From Gemmatimonadota bacterium (GTDB lineage Bacteria; Gemmatimonadota; Gemmatimonadetes; Gemmatimonadales; Gemmatimonadaceae), in assembly GCA_003131365.1 (NCBI GenBank), contig PKVB01000075.1, positions 10,123-34,668 of the forward strand: a DNA stretch of 24,546 nt, written 5' to 3'. The notes below the pieces were generated by a model that was not told the DNA's origin, ran no database searches, and saw only the letters and a program-made list of their open reading frames with translations. The translations under genes were made by a program, and so were the position numbers. Of this stretch, positions 15,593 through 23,496 are shown piece after piece. Numbering within the stretch: the first letter of the stretch is position 1; each line of letters begins with the position of its first letter.

Positions 15593-16776
15593 TTGGCGGA
15601 CTCCACAGTGGATGGTTTGAGAGGCGGCAGACCCAGCCGCAGGCGCGTCGGCTCGTGCCGGATTTCGCCATTGGCGGTAACGACCACGGCGTCGATGATG
15701 TCATCGCCGAAATTGAGATTGAGCTCGCCCTTCGGCGCGAGCAAAATCGCGAGCGCGGAGATGTTTTTCGCGTACATCTGGCTCGCGTGATAGGCGAGCT
15801 CGCTCGAGATATGGAGCGGCGCAATGATCGTGACATCGTGCCTAACGACTGTTTCCCCAGGCACGCTCAGCTCGCAGTTGCCACCCTGTTCGCCGGCGAG
15901 ATCGACGATCACGGAGCCGGGCCGCATTGCCTTGACTGTCTCCGCGGTCACCAGCACCGGCGCCGCCTTTCCCGGCACCAGCGCGGTGGTGATGATCACG
16001 TCCGCCTGCAGCGCGTGGTTGTGGATCAATTCCTTCTCGCGCCGAATGTGCTGATCGCTCAGCTCGCGCGCGTAACCGCCCGAGTCCTGCGCGTCTTCAA
16101 GGTGTACGTCGAGCTCGACGAAGGTCGCCCCGAGGCTCTGCACCTGCTCCTTGACGACGGGCCGCGTGTCGAAGGCCTCGACGACCGCTCCGATGCGACG
16201 CGCCGTCGCGATGGCCTGCAGTCCGGCGACCCCGGCCCCGATGACGAGTACGCGCGCGGGACGCACCGTGCCCGCCGCCGTCATGAGCATGGGAAAGAAC
16301 TTCTGAAGTGCGTTAGCCGCGAGCAGGACCGCCTTGTAGCCGGCAACGGTGCTCTGCGAGGACAGCGCATCCATCATCTGAGCGCGCGTCGTCCGCGGCA
16401 CCAGCTCCATGCTGCACGCGATGATCTTCCGTTCGGCCAGCTGCTGAAAAAGCGCCGGATCGGCGGACGGCTGGAACAAGCCGATGAGAACCGTGCCTTC
16501 AGCGAGCATGTCCAGCTCGGCCTCGCCGCTGGATTCCGCGCGTCCGGGACGCTGCACCTTCAGAACCATCTGCGCCTTCGAATAGATCTCCGCGGACGTG
16601 TCGACAACTTCGCAGCCGACGGCGCGATAAGCGTCGTCGATAAAACCGGCTCGCAGTCCGGCGTCGCGCTCGATAACCACGCGATGCCCCGCGCGCGTAA
16701 GCAACGGGACGACTTCCGGCACGAGCGCGACGCGCCTCTCTCCGCTCGCAATCTCTCGCGGGACGCCTATCAGCAT
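15589..16776 (-). CDS. pntAA: NAD(P) transhydrogenase subunit alpha, NAD(H)-binding part
   Basis: A 395-residue soluble subunit of the alanine dehydrogenase/PNT family. The N-terminus reads MLIGVPREIASGERRVALVPE, and the Rossmann motif VIGAGVAGLQAIATARRIGA lies near residues 175-195, followed by FDTRPVVKEQVQSLGA. It binds NAD(H) and passes hydride to the NADP(H) site of PntB. It is the first gene of the pnt operon. The 75-base gap to the divergent MCE-type gene must hold both promoters. No clear Shine-Dalgarno is seen before ATG 16776. Confidence 0.96.
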   Translation of the reverse strand: MLIGVPREIASGERRVALVPEVVPLLTRAGHRVVIERDAGLRAGFIDDAYRAVGCEVVDTSAEIYSKAQMVLKVQRPGRAESSGEAELDMLAEGTVLIGLFQPSADPALFQQLAERKIIACSMELVPRTTRAQMMDALSSQSTVAGYKAVLLAANALQKFFPMLMTAAGTVRPARVLVIGAGVAGLQAIATARRIGAVVEAFDTRPVVKEQVQSLGATFVELDVHLEDAQDSGGYARELSDQHIRREKELIHNHALQADVIITTALVPGKAAPVLVTAETVKAMRPGSVIVDLAGEQGGNCELSVPGETVVRHDVTIIAPLHISSELAYHASQMYAKNISALAILLAPKGELNLNFGDDIIDAVVVTANGEIRHEPTRLRLGLPPLKPSTVESAK

Positions 16777-16838
16777 GCCGTAGCGTTATTGGCCGTCATG
16801 TATGCGCAATAAGATAAGCGGTCCCGATAGCTCGTGTT

Positions 16839-16844
16839 TATATT
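16839..16844 (+). promoter_or_regulatory. Probable -10 element for the MCE gene
   Basis: TATATT stands seven bases before ATG 16852, which would put the transcription start at or just before the start codon. This supports ATG 16852 over the upstream GTG 16834 and suggests a leaderless mRNA. No convincing -35 hexamer is seen. Confidence 0.4.
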
Positions 16845-16851
16845 CGCTCAA

Positions 16852-17802
16852 ATGCCACGGCAACTTCATTGGAGAGAGCTGAAGGGAGGTATGATCGCGG
16901 TGACGGTGATCACCGCCCTTACCGTAGCCGTCCTGCTGTTCGCGCGCGTGGGTGGTCTGCACGGCAAGAAAGTAACCCTCTACGTCGTAACCGCCGAAGC
17001 ACCCGGCATCCTTTCCGGGACCGAAGTGTGGCTCGCTGGGGAAAAGGAGGGAATCGTCAGGGACGTTTCCTTCCGCCCGGTTACCGCGCCTGAATCGGAG
17101 CGGATTCTGATCAGGACCGAGCTCCTCGCGGAGGCGCTTCCCAGCGTGCGCCGGGATTCATACGCGCAGATCAAGCCAGGCGGGAGCCTGATTGGAACTC
17201 TCGTCGTGTCCATCTCGCCGGGGACGATGGACGCGCGGCCCCTTCACGATGGTGACACGATACACGCACGGCCGAAAGCGCAGGTAGCGGATCTCAGCGA
17301 AGACGTGGCGACCATCGGACCCGAATTCGCCGCGCTCGGCGCGGCGACGAAAGAGCTGGCCGACAACCTCGGCCGGCCAGTCGGCACGTTCGGGAATTAT
17401 CGCGCGAGCGGACTTCCCGATTTGGCGGATGTGAGCGCCGGCATGTCGAGCCTGAGCGCGAGAGCGACGGGGAAAAACGGCACCATCGCCCGATCGATGC
17501 GCGCCGACCTCCGGGCGCAGGCATCACACGCGATGGCGGCGGCCGATTCCATTCGAGCTCTGATGTCGTCGAACAAGGGAAATATCGGTCGCTTCAGGCG
17601 CGACACCACCCTCGTTACGAACGCCAGTCACGTCCTCGCGGAAGTCGATACATTGCGCGGCCTGCTCTCGAATCCCGTGAGCGCGATCGCCGCCGCCCAT
17701 TCGGACAGTGTTCTCACCCGGCAGCTGGACCGCACCCATGCCCTGTTGGCCTCGCTCATCAAGGACGTCAAGAGCCATCCGCTACGCTACATCAGATTCT
17801 GA
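16852..17802 (+). CDS. MCE/MlaD-type lipid-transport substrate-binding protein, orphan
   Basis: A 316-residue protein with one N-terminal membrane helix (about 14-34, MIAVTVITALTVAVLLF) and a single MCE domain (about 40-125): LYVVTAEAPGILSGTEVWLAG, then GIVRDVSF, and YAQIKPGGSLIGTLVVSIS near the end. The rest is mostly helical. MlaD-type proteins form hexameric rings in the periplasm that carry lipids for an ABC transporter. The expected permease (MlaE) and ATPase (MlaF) genes are not adjacent. The next gene is rho, reading the same way. ATG 16852 is preferred over GTG 16834 because of the hexamer at 16839. Confidence 0.85.
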   Translation: MPRQLHWRELKGGMIAVTVITALTVAVLLFARVGGLHGKKVTLYVVTAEAPGILSGTEVWLAGEKEGIVRDVSFRPVTAPESERILIRTELLAEALPSVRRDSYAQIKPGGSLIGTLVVSISPGTMDARPLHDGDTIHARPKAQVADLSEDVATIGPEFAALGAATKELADNLGRPVGTFGNYRASGLPDLADVSAGMSSLSARATGKNGTIARSMRADLRAQASHAMAAADSIRALMSSNKGNIGRFRRDTTLVTNASHVLAEVDTLRGLLSNPVSAIAAAHSDSVLTRQLDRTHALLASLIKDVKSHPLRYIRF

Positions 17803-17803
17803 C

Positions 17804-17831
17804 TTGACCGCATTTTTCGTCACCGTTAGCT
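17804..17831 (+). promoter_or_regulatory. Probable promoter of the rho operon
   Basis: TTGACC (17804-17809), a 16-base spacer and TTAGCT (17826-17831) resemble a sigma-70 promoter and begin one base after the stop of the MCE gene. A start near 17838 would give a leader of about 130 bases before the rho start. Confidence 0.45.
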
Positions 17832-17860
17832 TCGAGGTGAATCGCGCGCTGTGACGCGCG

Positions 17861-17967
17861 ACCCTCCGTCCTCCCCCGCACGCAGTCCACACCCAACACC
17901 CGTACTTTCCGGGCTCCCTCAGGCTCGGGTTCCCAGCAGGCTCCTACCTCATTTCTCTCCCCATCGC
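17861..17967 (+). promoter_or_regulatory. C-rich, G-poor leader of rho, rut-like
   Basis: By hand count these 107 bases contain 53 C, 17 G, 22 T and 15 A, so about half are C and only 16% G, against a GC-rich background with similar C and G. Rho binds such unstructured C-rich RNA (rut sites), and E. coli rho is known to be autoregulated by attenuation in its leader. The same stretch is open in frame with rho but would encode a Pro/Ser/His-rich extension unlike any Rho N-terminus. Confidence 0.55.
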
Positions 17968-19221
17968 GTGGATATCGCCGAGTTAAAGCGAAAATCCGTG
18001 ACCGAGCTCCAGGAGATGGCCGACGGGCTCAAGATTGACGGCTCGTCGGGTCTCCGGAAGCAGGATCTCATCTTCCAGATCGAGCAGAATCTGCTCGATA
18101 CGGACGTCATGCTGCATGGCGATGGCGTACTCGAGATCCTGCCCGAGGGCTATGGATTTCTGCGGAGCCAGGACTGGAGCTACCTGCCGGGTCCGGACGA
18201 CATCTACGTCTCACCGTCCCAGATAAAGCGGTTCGGCTTGAGGACGGGAGATGACATCCGGGGGCAGGTGCGGCCGCCCAAGCCGTGGGAGCGGTACCTC
18301 GCGCTGCTCAAGGTCGAGAGCGTCAACGCCGAAGATCCCGAGAAGGCGAAGGATCGCGTTCCGTTCGACAACCTGCGTCCGCAATATCCTGACGAGAGAC
18401 TTCGCCTCGAGACGAAGGATGGCGATCTCAGCATGCGCGTGATGGACCTGATGGCGCCGATCGGAAAGGGGCAGCGCGGAATCATCGTCTCCCCGCCGCG
18501 CGCTGGAAAGACGATCCTGCTTCACAAAATGGCGAACGCGATCGCCGAGAATCATCCGGAGGTCACTATCATCGTGCTGCTGATCGACGAGCGGCCGGAG
18601 GAAGTGACTGAGATGATCGCGAGCACCACGCGCGCGGAAGTCGTGAGCTCCACCTTCGACGAGGGAGCAGCGCGGCACGTGCAGGTCTCGGACATGGTGC
18701 TCGAAAAGGCGAAGCGGCTCGTCGAGCACGGCAAGGATGTGGTGATTCTGCTCGATTCCCTGACGCGTTTTGCCCGCGCGCACAACACGGTCGCGCCGCA
18801 ATCGGGGAAGATTCTCTCTGGCGGCGTCGATGCCAGCGCGCTCCATAAGCCAAAGCGGTTCTTCGGCTCGGCGCGCAACATCGAAGGCGGGGGTTCGCTC
18901 ACGATCATCGCCACCGCTCTCACCGAGACCGGGTCGCGCATGGACGACGTGATCTTCGAGGAGTTCAAGGGCACAGGCAACATGGAGCTCGTCCTGGATC
19001 GCAAAATTGCAGATCGCCGCGTCTACCCAGCCATTGACATCTTCCGGTCGGGCACGCGGAAAGAAGAGCTTCTGCTCACTCAGGAAGAGATCAATCGCTC
19101 GATCCTGCTCCGGCAATTCCTCGCCGACATGCCAGAAGCCGAGGCGATCGAGTTCCTGCTGCGGCAGATGGCGAAGTCGAAGAACAACAAGGAATTCTTC
19201 ACCCAGATGGCGCAGGGGTAG
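17968..19221 (+). CDS. rho: Transcription termination factor Rho
   Basis: A 417-residue hexameric RNA helicase. The Rho_N helical domain opens DIAELKRKSVTELQEMA. The RNA-binding cold-shock fold follows (VLEILPEGYGFLRS, then DIYVSPSQIKRFGLRTGD). The ATPase has Walker A at PPRAGKTI, Walker B around VVILLDSLTRFAR, the Q-loop SGGVDASALHKPKRFFGSARN and the R-loop region EFKGTGNMELVLDR. It ends transcription at C-rich sites. GTG 17968 (GTG GAT ATC GCC) matches the usual Rho start; the frame is open to GTG 17851 but that part looks untranslated. It is the first gene of a tight group with ruvX six bases downstream. Confidence 0.97.
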   Translation: MDIAELKRKSVTELQEMADGLKIDGSSGLRKQDLIFQIEQNLLDTDVMLHGDGVLEILPEGYGFLRSQDWSYLPGPDDIYVSPSQIKRFGLRTGDDIRGQVRPPKPWERYLALLKVESVNAEDPEKAKDRVPFDNLRPQYPDERLRLETKDGDLSMRVMDLMAPIGKGQRGIIVSPPRAGKTILLHKMANAIAENHPEVTIIVLLIDERPEEVTEMIASTTRAEVVSSTFDEGAARHVQVSDMVLEKAKRLVEHGKDVVILLDSLTRFARAHNTVAPQSGKILSGGVDASALHKPKRFFGSARNIEGGGSLTIIATALTETGSRMDDVIFEEFKGTGNMELVLDRKIADRRVYPAIDIFRSGTRKEELLLTQEEINRSILLRQFLADMPEAEAIEFLLRQMAKSKNNKEFFTQMAQG

Positions 19222-19227
19222 ACCTGA

Positions 19228-19656
19228 GTGAACGCCGGGCTCGCTCGATTTCTCGCGGTGGACTACGGCCGGAAGAGGATTGGCCTCGCAATCAGCGATC
19301 CTCTGGGCATGATCGCCTCGCCGGCGGGGTTCATCGAGCGGCGGGAAGGCAAAAGACCCCCCATCACAAAAATTGTCGCGCGCGCTACGGAGCTGGGCGC
19401 TCTGGGGTACCTAATAGGCCTTCCGCTCGACGGAGAGGGCAACGAGACGGCCTGGACGGAAGAAATTCGTGCTTTGGGGGCCGAAATCGCGAAACGTACT
19501 GGCATGCCCGTTCGTTTCTTAGATGAACGGTTTACCACGGCGGCAGCATTGCGTACAGTCAAAGAGATGGGAGAATCCACCCGCGGCAGAAAGGGCGACG
19601 TTGACTCGCTCGCGGCGGCGATTCTGCTTCAACAGGCGCTCAATGTTCAGAGCTGA
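19228..19656 (+). CDS. ruvX: Putative Holliday junction resolvase / pre-16S rRNA nuclease (YqgF family)
   Basis: A 142-residue RNase H-fold nuclease. Acidic residues of the active site are seen in LAVDYGRKRIGLA (near the N-terminus), FLDERFTT (middle) and GDVDSLAAAILLQ (near the end). E. coli YqgF matures the 5' end of 16S rRNA, and homologues have been linked to junction resolution. The start is GTG, six bases after the rho stop. mltG begins 14 bases before the end, a common neighbour pair in bacteria. Confidence 0.93.
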   Translation: MNAGLARFLAVDYGRKRIGLAISDPLGMIASPAGFIERREGKRPPITKIVARATELGALGYLIGLPLDGEGNETAWTEEIRALGAEIAKRTGMPVRFLDERFTTAAALRTVKEMGESTRGRKGDVDSLAAAILLQQALNVQS

Positions 19657-20857
19657 TTCGCGCTCCACGCTCGTCGTGGCGTGCGTGTTTGCCGCTGCGT
19701 GCGCGGGTCAGCCGCACGGAGCGCCGACGCGCGTGATCGTTCCGCGCGGAGCCAGCTTCGCCCAGGCGGCAGACTCGCTGGCCCGCAATGGCGTTGTCGG
19801 TTCGCCGAAGATGTTCCGCATCTACGGCCGTCTCACTGGCGGCGATCGCAACATCAAGCCAGGCACGTACCTGCTCAAGCATGGGACGCCCTGGAAGGAC
19901 ATCGTCAGCGCGCTCAACGGCGGACGTGGGCTCGTCAACACGATCACGATACCCGAGGGGTACACGCTCGCGCAGATCACGCCTCTGCTGGCGCGCACGC
20001 TCAAAGAGCCCGCGGAATCGGTCGAAGCTGCGGTCCGCGATACCGCGCTGCTCGCCAGACTCGATATTCCCAATCCGAGTCTCGAGGGGTACGTCTTTCC
20101 CGATACCTACGCTTTCCCGGTCGGGACCACAGCGCGTCAGGCCGTGCGCGAGATGGTCTACTCATTCGAGCGTCGCTGGAAACCGGATTGGGATTCGAGC
20201 CTCGTAGATCTCAAGATCAATCGCAACGATCTCGTGACGATGGCATCCATCGTCGAGAGAGAAGCCCGGCTACCTGAAGAGCGCCCGGTCATCGCGGCGG
20301 TCTACTACAATCGCCTGCGCAGAGGGATGCTCCTCCAGGCCGATCCAACGATTCAATACGCGCTCGGACATCACGTCGGGCGAGTGCTGTACAAGGATCT
20401 GGAAGTCGCGTCGCCGTACAACACTTACATACACAAGGGTCTACCGCCGGGACCGGTTGCGTCCCCGGGCTCGGCGAGCCTCGCGGCGGCGGCGAATCCG
20501 GCGAACGTCCCCTATCTGTACTTCGTCGCGAGCAAGGATGGTCACCACGAATTCCGTATGACGCTCGATGAGCACACGACTGCCATCAGGCAGATACGCG
20601 CCGCGACACCCGTGAAGAAGAAGCCGGCGCCACGGATGCTGGCGATGGCCTCCACTGGATCAAATAACCCGAGCGCGGCCAGCCGATCGGGCAAGACTTC
20701 TTCGCGCTCAACAAGCAAGACGCCGGCGAAGACGGTGAGCAAAACAACTTCCAAGGCCAGCGGCACGACCGCAAAGCCGACCGCGAAGAAGGCGACCAGT
20801 CATGCGTCGAGCACGAGAAAGCGCGCCTCCAGCAGGACGACAAGCGCAAGCCGCTAG
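19643..20857 (+). CDS. mltG: Endolytic murein transglycosylase MltG with basic C-terminal tail
   Basis: A 404-residue protein. The N-terminus (MFRADSRSTLVVACVFAAAC) looks like a lipoprotein signal with C20 as the acylated residue, rather than the plain membrane anchor of E. coli MltG. A LysM-like part (about 30-90) precedes the YceG core: NTITIPEGYTLAQI, LEGYVFPDTYAFP, SIVEREARLPEERP with the catalytic Glu, QADPTIQYALG and SPYNTYIHKGLPPGPVASPG. The enzyme cuts nascent peptidoglycan strands and sets their length. From residue 324 to the end an 81-residue tail rich in Lys, Ser, Thr and Ala is added. The frame is open further upstream, but ATG 19643 fits the signal peptide. It overlaps ruvX by 14 bases. 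Confidence 0.94.
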   Translation: MFRADSRSTLVVACVFAAACAGQPHGAPTRVIVPRGASFAQAADSLARNGVVGSPKMFRIYGRLTGGDRNIKPGTYLLKHGTPWKDIVSALNGGRGLVNTITIPEGYTLAQITPLLARTLKEPAESVEAAVRDTALLARLDIPNPSLEGYVFPDTYAFPVGTTARQAVREMVYSFERRWKPDWDSSLVDLKINRNDLVTMASIVEREARLPEERPVIAAVYYNRLRRGMLLQADPTIQYALGHHVGRVLYKDLEVASPYNTYIHKGLPPGPVASPGSASLAAAANPANVPYLYFVASKDGHHEFRMTLDEHTTAIRQIRAATPVKKKPAPRMLAMASTGSNNPSAASRSGKTSSRSTSKTPAKTVSKTTSKASGTTAKPTAKKATSHASSTRKRASSRTTSASR

Positions 20858-20864
20858 CGCGTAG

Positions 20865-21479
20865 ATGCTCGATCCGAAGATCCTGCGTCTCGTCGCCATT
20901 ACGGACGACGCCGAGGATCGGCGCGCGACGCTGGTGGATCGGGTGGCGGCAGCGGTTCGAGGCGGGGCCACGAGCGTCCAGGTGAGGCTCAAGAGCGCGA
21001 CATCGCGCGAGGTGGTTGAGATCACCCGGGCGATCATGAGCAAAGTATCCGTGCCGGTCATCGTCAACGACCGCGCCGACATCGCCCTCGCCGCCGGCGC
21101 GGCCGGAGTTCACGTGGGCGAAGCGGATCTTCCTGTCGCGGCGATCCGAAGATTTGTTCCGGCGGATTTCATAGTCGGCGCGTCACTCGGGAGTGACGCC
21201 GAGCTGGCGAACGCGAAAGACGCCGACTACGTCGGCATTGGACCCGTATACGGCTCGGATTCGAAGAGCGATGCCGGCTCCGCGATTGGCGTCGAGGGAT
21301 TCAAGCGACTCGCGGCACTCGTGGCGCATCCCGCGCTGGCAGTGGGCGGGATAACCGCCGACCGCGCGCTTCAGATCACTGTCGCTGGCGCGGCGGGTGT
21401 CGCGGTCATCAACGCGATATTCAAAGCTGACGATCCCGAGACGGCGACCCGCGCGATCGCGAACTCCATCGGAAAGTGA
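20865..21479 (+). CDS. thiE: Thiamine phosphate synthase
   Basis: A 204-residue TIM-barrel enzyme joining hydroxymethylpyrimidine diphosphate and thiazole phosphate to thiamine monophosphate. Motifs are TSVQVRLK (substrate pyrophosphate), VIVNDRADIALAAGAAGVHV, GEADLP (the usual GQEDLP region), IGPVYGSDSKSDAG, LAVGGI and VAVINAIFKADDPE. TenI-type proteins are similar, but the VNDRAD and GPVYGSDSK elements favour ThiE. It starts seven bases after the mltG stop and probably belongs to the rho-ruvX-mltG transcript. No TPP riboswitch is seen. Its last 59 bases overlap the end of the HD-GYP gene on the other strand. Confidence 0.9.
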   Translation: MLDPKILRLVAITDDAEDRRATLVDRVAAAVRGGATSVQVRLKSATSREVVEITRAIMSKVSVPVIVNDRADIALAAGAAGVHVGEADLPVAAIRRFVPADFIVGASLGSDAELANAKDADYVGIGPVYGSDSKSDAGSAIGVEGFKRLAALVAHPALAVGGITADRALQITVAGAAGVAVINAIFKADDPETATRAIANSIGK

Positions 21480-22239
21480 TGTCGGGCGCGGGCTGAGTCT
21501 CTCCGCGCCTCCGGTTCCCCCGCCTTTTCTTCTGTGGCATGTGGGCGTGGCGCATTGCCTCGTCGATTTTTGCCAGCACCGGAGGACTCAGAAACAGTTC
21601 GACCAGCTCGGGGTCGAATTGCGTGCCCTTCCCTGCGGCGATCGCGCGCCTCGCGTCGCTGAAGCTGCGCGCGTGACTGTAGCGACGCCGGTGTGTGATC
21701 GCGTCGAAGCTGTCGGCGATCGCAACGACGCGGGCCTGTAACGGAATTCGCTTCCCCTTGAGTCCGCGCGGATAGCCGGTGCCATCCCAGCGCTCGTGGT
21801 GCGCGAGGACGCCCTTCCCGAGCTCAGGATAAAACGCGCTCAGCGGCTCGAGCACCTCTGCGCCGCGCTGTGGGTGTGTTCTCACCGCGCGTCGTTCCTC
21901 CGGAGTGAGCTTGGACTGATCGTGGAAGATGTCCGTGAGCGCCCCATGAAGCTTGCCGATGTCGTGGAAAAGCGCGACCCGCTCGACGGTATGCAGTGTG
22001 TGCTCGTCCAGTCCGGCCGCTTCGCCAAGTATGAGCGCGTATGTGGCGACCCGTCGGACGTGACCGCCGGTTTGGGCGTCGTTGGCATCGATCGCGTTGA
22101 GCAGCGTCTCCAGCGTTGCCGCGCTCAGTCGCTCGGCCTTCGTGCGCATCCTGTGCTCGCGGTAGAGCAGCCCGGTTGTGGCCGCGCCGACCGAGAGTGG
22201 GAGGATGCCCTTCATATCGGCGCGCTTTGCAAGAAGCAT
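21421..22239 (-). CDS. HD-GYP domain protein, likely cyclic-di-GMP phosphodiesterase
   Basis: A 272-residue protein. A short, weakly hydrophobic N-terminus (about 8-25) is followed by the HD-GYP core: H60, FHDIGK (H92, D93), H122, AHHERWDGTGYPRGLKG (H147, H148, GYP 155-157) and AIADSFDAIT (D176). All metal-binding residues and the GYP motif are kept, so c-di-GMP hydrolysis is likely. No receiver or other sensor domain is present, so how it is controlled is unclear. The last 40 residues are basic and low in complexity, and are partly coded opposite the thiE end. ATG 22239 is used; ATG 22215 is an alternative. Confidence 0.9.
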   Translation of the reverse strand: MLLAKRADMKGILPLSVGAATTGLLYREHRMRTKAERLSAATLETLLNAIDANDAQTGGHVRRVATYALILGEAAGLDEHTLHTVERVALFHDIGKLHGALTDIFHDQSKLTPEERRAVRTHPQRGAEVLEPLSAFYPELGKGVLAHHERWDGTGYPRGLKGKRIPLQARVVAIADSFDAITHRRRYSHARSFSDARRAIAAGKGTQFDPELVELFLSPPVLAKIDEAMRHAHMPQKKRRGNRRRGETQPAPDITFRWSSRSRGSPSRDRQL

Positions 22240-22329
22240 ACGTACTCAATGCTGCATGGGCTGGCGCGTTGATACTCTCGTGGTGGCCATTGATCACCAA
22301 AGAACTTTGCCCTGGCGTTAGCTTCACGA

Positions 22330-23493
22330 ATGACTGTGGCCCGTGTGAACGCTAAGGGAGCCCGCCGCTGGATCAGCGGGCATCCATGGATCTATCGCAC
22401 GGATGTGACGGAACGGCCGGTGGTAGAAGCCGGCGCCGTTCTGGTGCACGACCATCGCGGCAAACCGCTCGGCTGGGCGCTCTGGAGTCCGCTGTCCGAG
22501 ATCTCTTTGAGGATGCTCGATGCCGATCCCGACGCGGTGATCGACCAGGCATGGTGGGACGAGCGCCTCGCTTCGGCGATCGCGCGGCGAGTGCCCCTCG
22601 AGGATCACACCAACGCGTTCCGCCTCGTGCATGGCGAGGCGGATGGATGTCCGTCCCTCGTCTGCGACCGCTACGACGATTGGCTGGTCGTGCAGTTCAT
22701 GAGCGCGGGACTCGAGCGGTTCAGAGAGGAGATATTGACTTCGCTGCGCTCGCTGGCCGAGCCTGCGGGAATTCTCGCGCGTAACGACGTGCCGCTCCGC
22801 GCGAAGGAAGGCTTGCCGCGGGAGACAGTCGTTCTGCATGGCGAGGTCCCGCGCGAGATCGAGGTGCACGAGTACGGAATCAGGTTTCTGGCGGCGCCCT
22901 GGACAGGACAGAAGACGGGCGCGTTCCTCGACCAGAGGGAAAACAGGCACCTCGTCGGAATCGTGGCGCGAGGGAGAGCGCTCGACTGTTTCAGCTACCA
23001 CGGCTCGTTCGCCCTGCATCTGGCGAAGAAGGCGACTCATGTAACGGCGTTGGACGCGTCGGGTCCTGCCCTTATGAGAGCCGCCGAGAACGCGACGCTA
23101 AATTCACTCGACAACATCTCGTTCGTTGAAGCGAACGCGTTCGACTATCTGCGGGAGAAGGAGCGCGAAGGAATCACTTACGATACGATCGTCCTCGATC
23201 CTCCGGCTTTCGCAAAGACACGCTCAGCCCTGCCGGGAGCAATCCGCGGATACAAGGACATCAATCTTCGCGCGCTACGCCTGCTCGCACCGGGCGGACT
23301 CCTGTACACGGCGAGCTGCAGCTTTCATCTGACCAAACCGCTCTTTCTGGAGATGCTGCACGATGCGGCTGCGGACAGCGGACGCCGCGTCGCGATTCGC
23401 GCGCTCACGGGGCAACCGTTGGACCATCCCGAGGTGCTGACGATCCCGGAAACGGGGTACATCAAGGGGGCGCTGCTCGAAGCAATGGACTGA
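22330..23493 (+). CDS. rlmI: SAM-dependent 23S rRNA (cytosine-C5) methyltransferase, RlmI-like
   Basis: A 387-residue methyltransferase. The N-terminal PUA domain begins with ARRWISGHPWIYRTDV and VLVHDHRGKPLGWAL. A central domain carries RLVHGEADGCPSLVCDRYDDW and TGQKTGAFLDQRENR. The SAM fold follows: RALDCFSYHGSFALHLAKK (motif I), DPPAFAK (motif IV) and TASCSFHL with the catalytic Cys (motif VI). RlmI makes m5C1962 in 23S rRNA; the fold and motifs fit, though the exact target base is inferred. TTAGCT lies six bases before ATG 22330 and there is no Shine-Dalgarno. It converges with mutM, three bases between stops. Confidence 0.9.
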   Translation: MTVARVNAKGARRWISGHPWIYRTDVTERPVVEAGAVLVHDHRGKPLGWALWSPLSEISLRMLDADPDAVIDQAWWDERLASAIARRVPLEDHTNAFRLVHGEADGCPSLVCDRYDDWLVVQFMSAGLERFREEILTSLRSLAEPAGILARNDVPLRAKEGLPRETVVLHGEVPREIEVHEYGIRFLAAPWTGQKTGAFLDQRENRHLVGIVARGRALDCFSYHGSFALHLAKKATHVTALDASGPALMRAAENATLNSLDNISFVEANAFDYLREKEREGITYDTIVLDPPAFAKTRSALPGAIRGYKDINLRALRLLAPGGLLYTASCSFHLTKPLFLEMLHDAAADSGRRVAIRALTGQPLDHPEVLTIPETGYIKGALLEAMD

Positions 23494-23496
23494 CGC

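Noticed and set aside
17851..17967. 39-residue N-terminal extension of Rho from GTG 17851
   Set aside because: Pro/Ser/His-rich and unlike Rho; the base composition fits an untranslated C-rich leader better. The normal Rho start DIAELK follows GTG 17968.
18211..19116. 301-codon open frame opposite rho
   Set aside because: Antisense mirror of a strongly conserved gene; no protein pattern.
19523..19642. Upstream extension of the mltG frame
   Set aside because: It lies inside ruvX and has an Arg-rich, non-family sequence; the signal peptide starts at ATG 19643.
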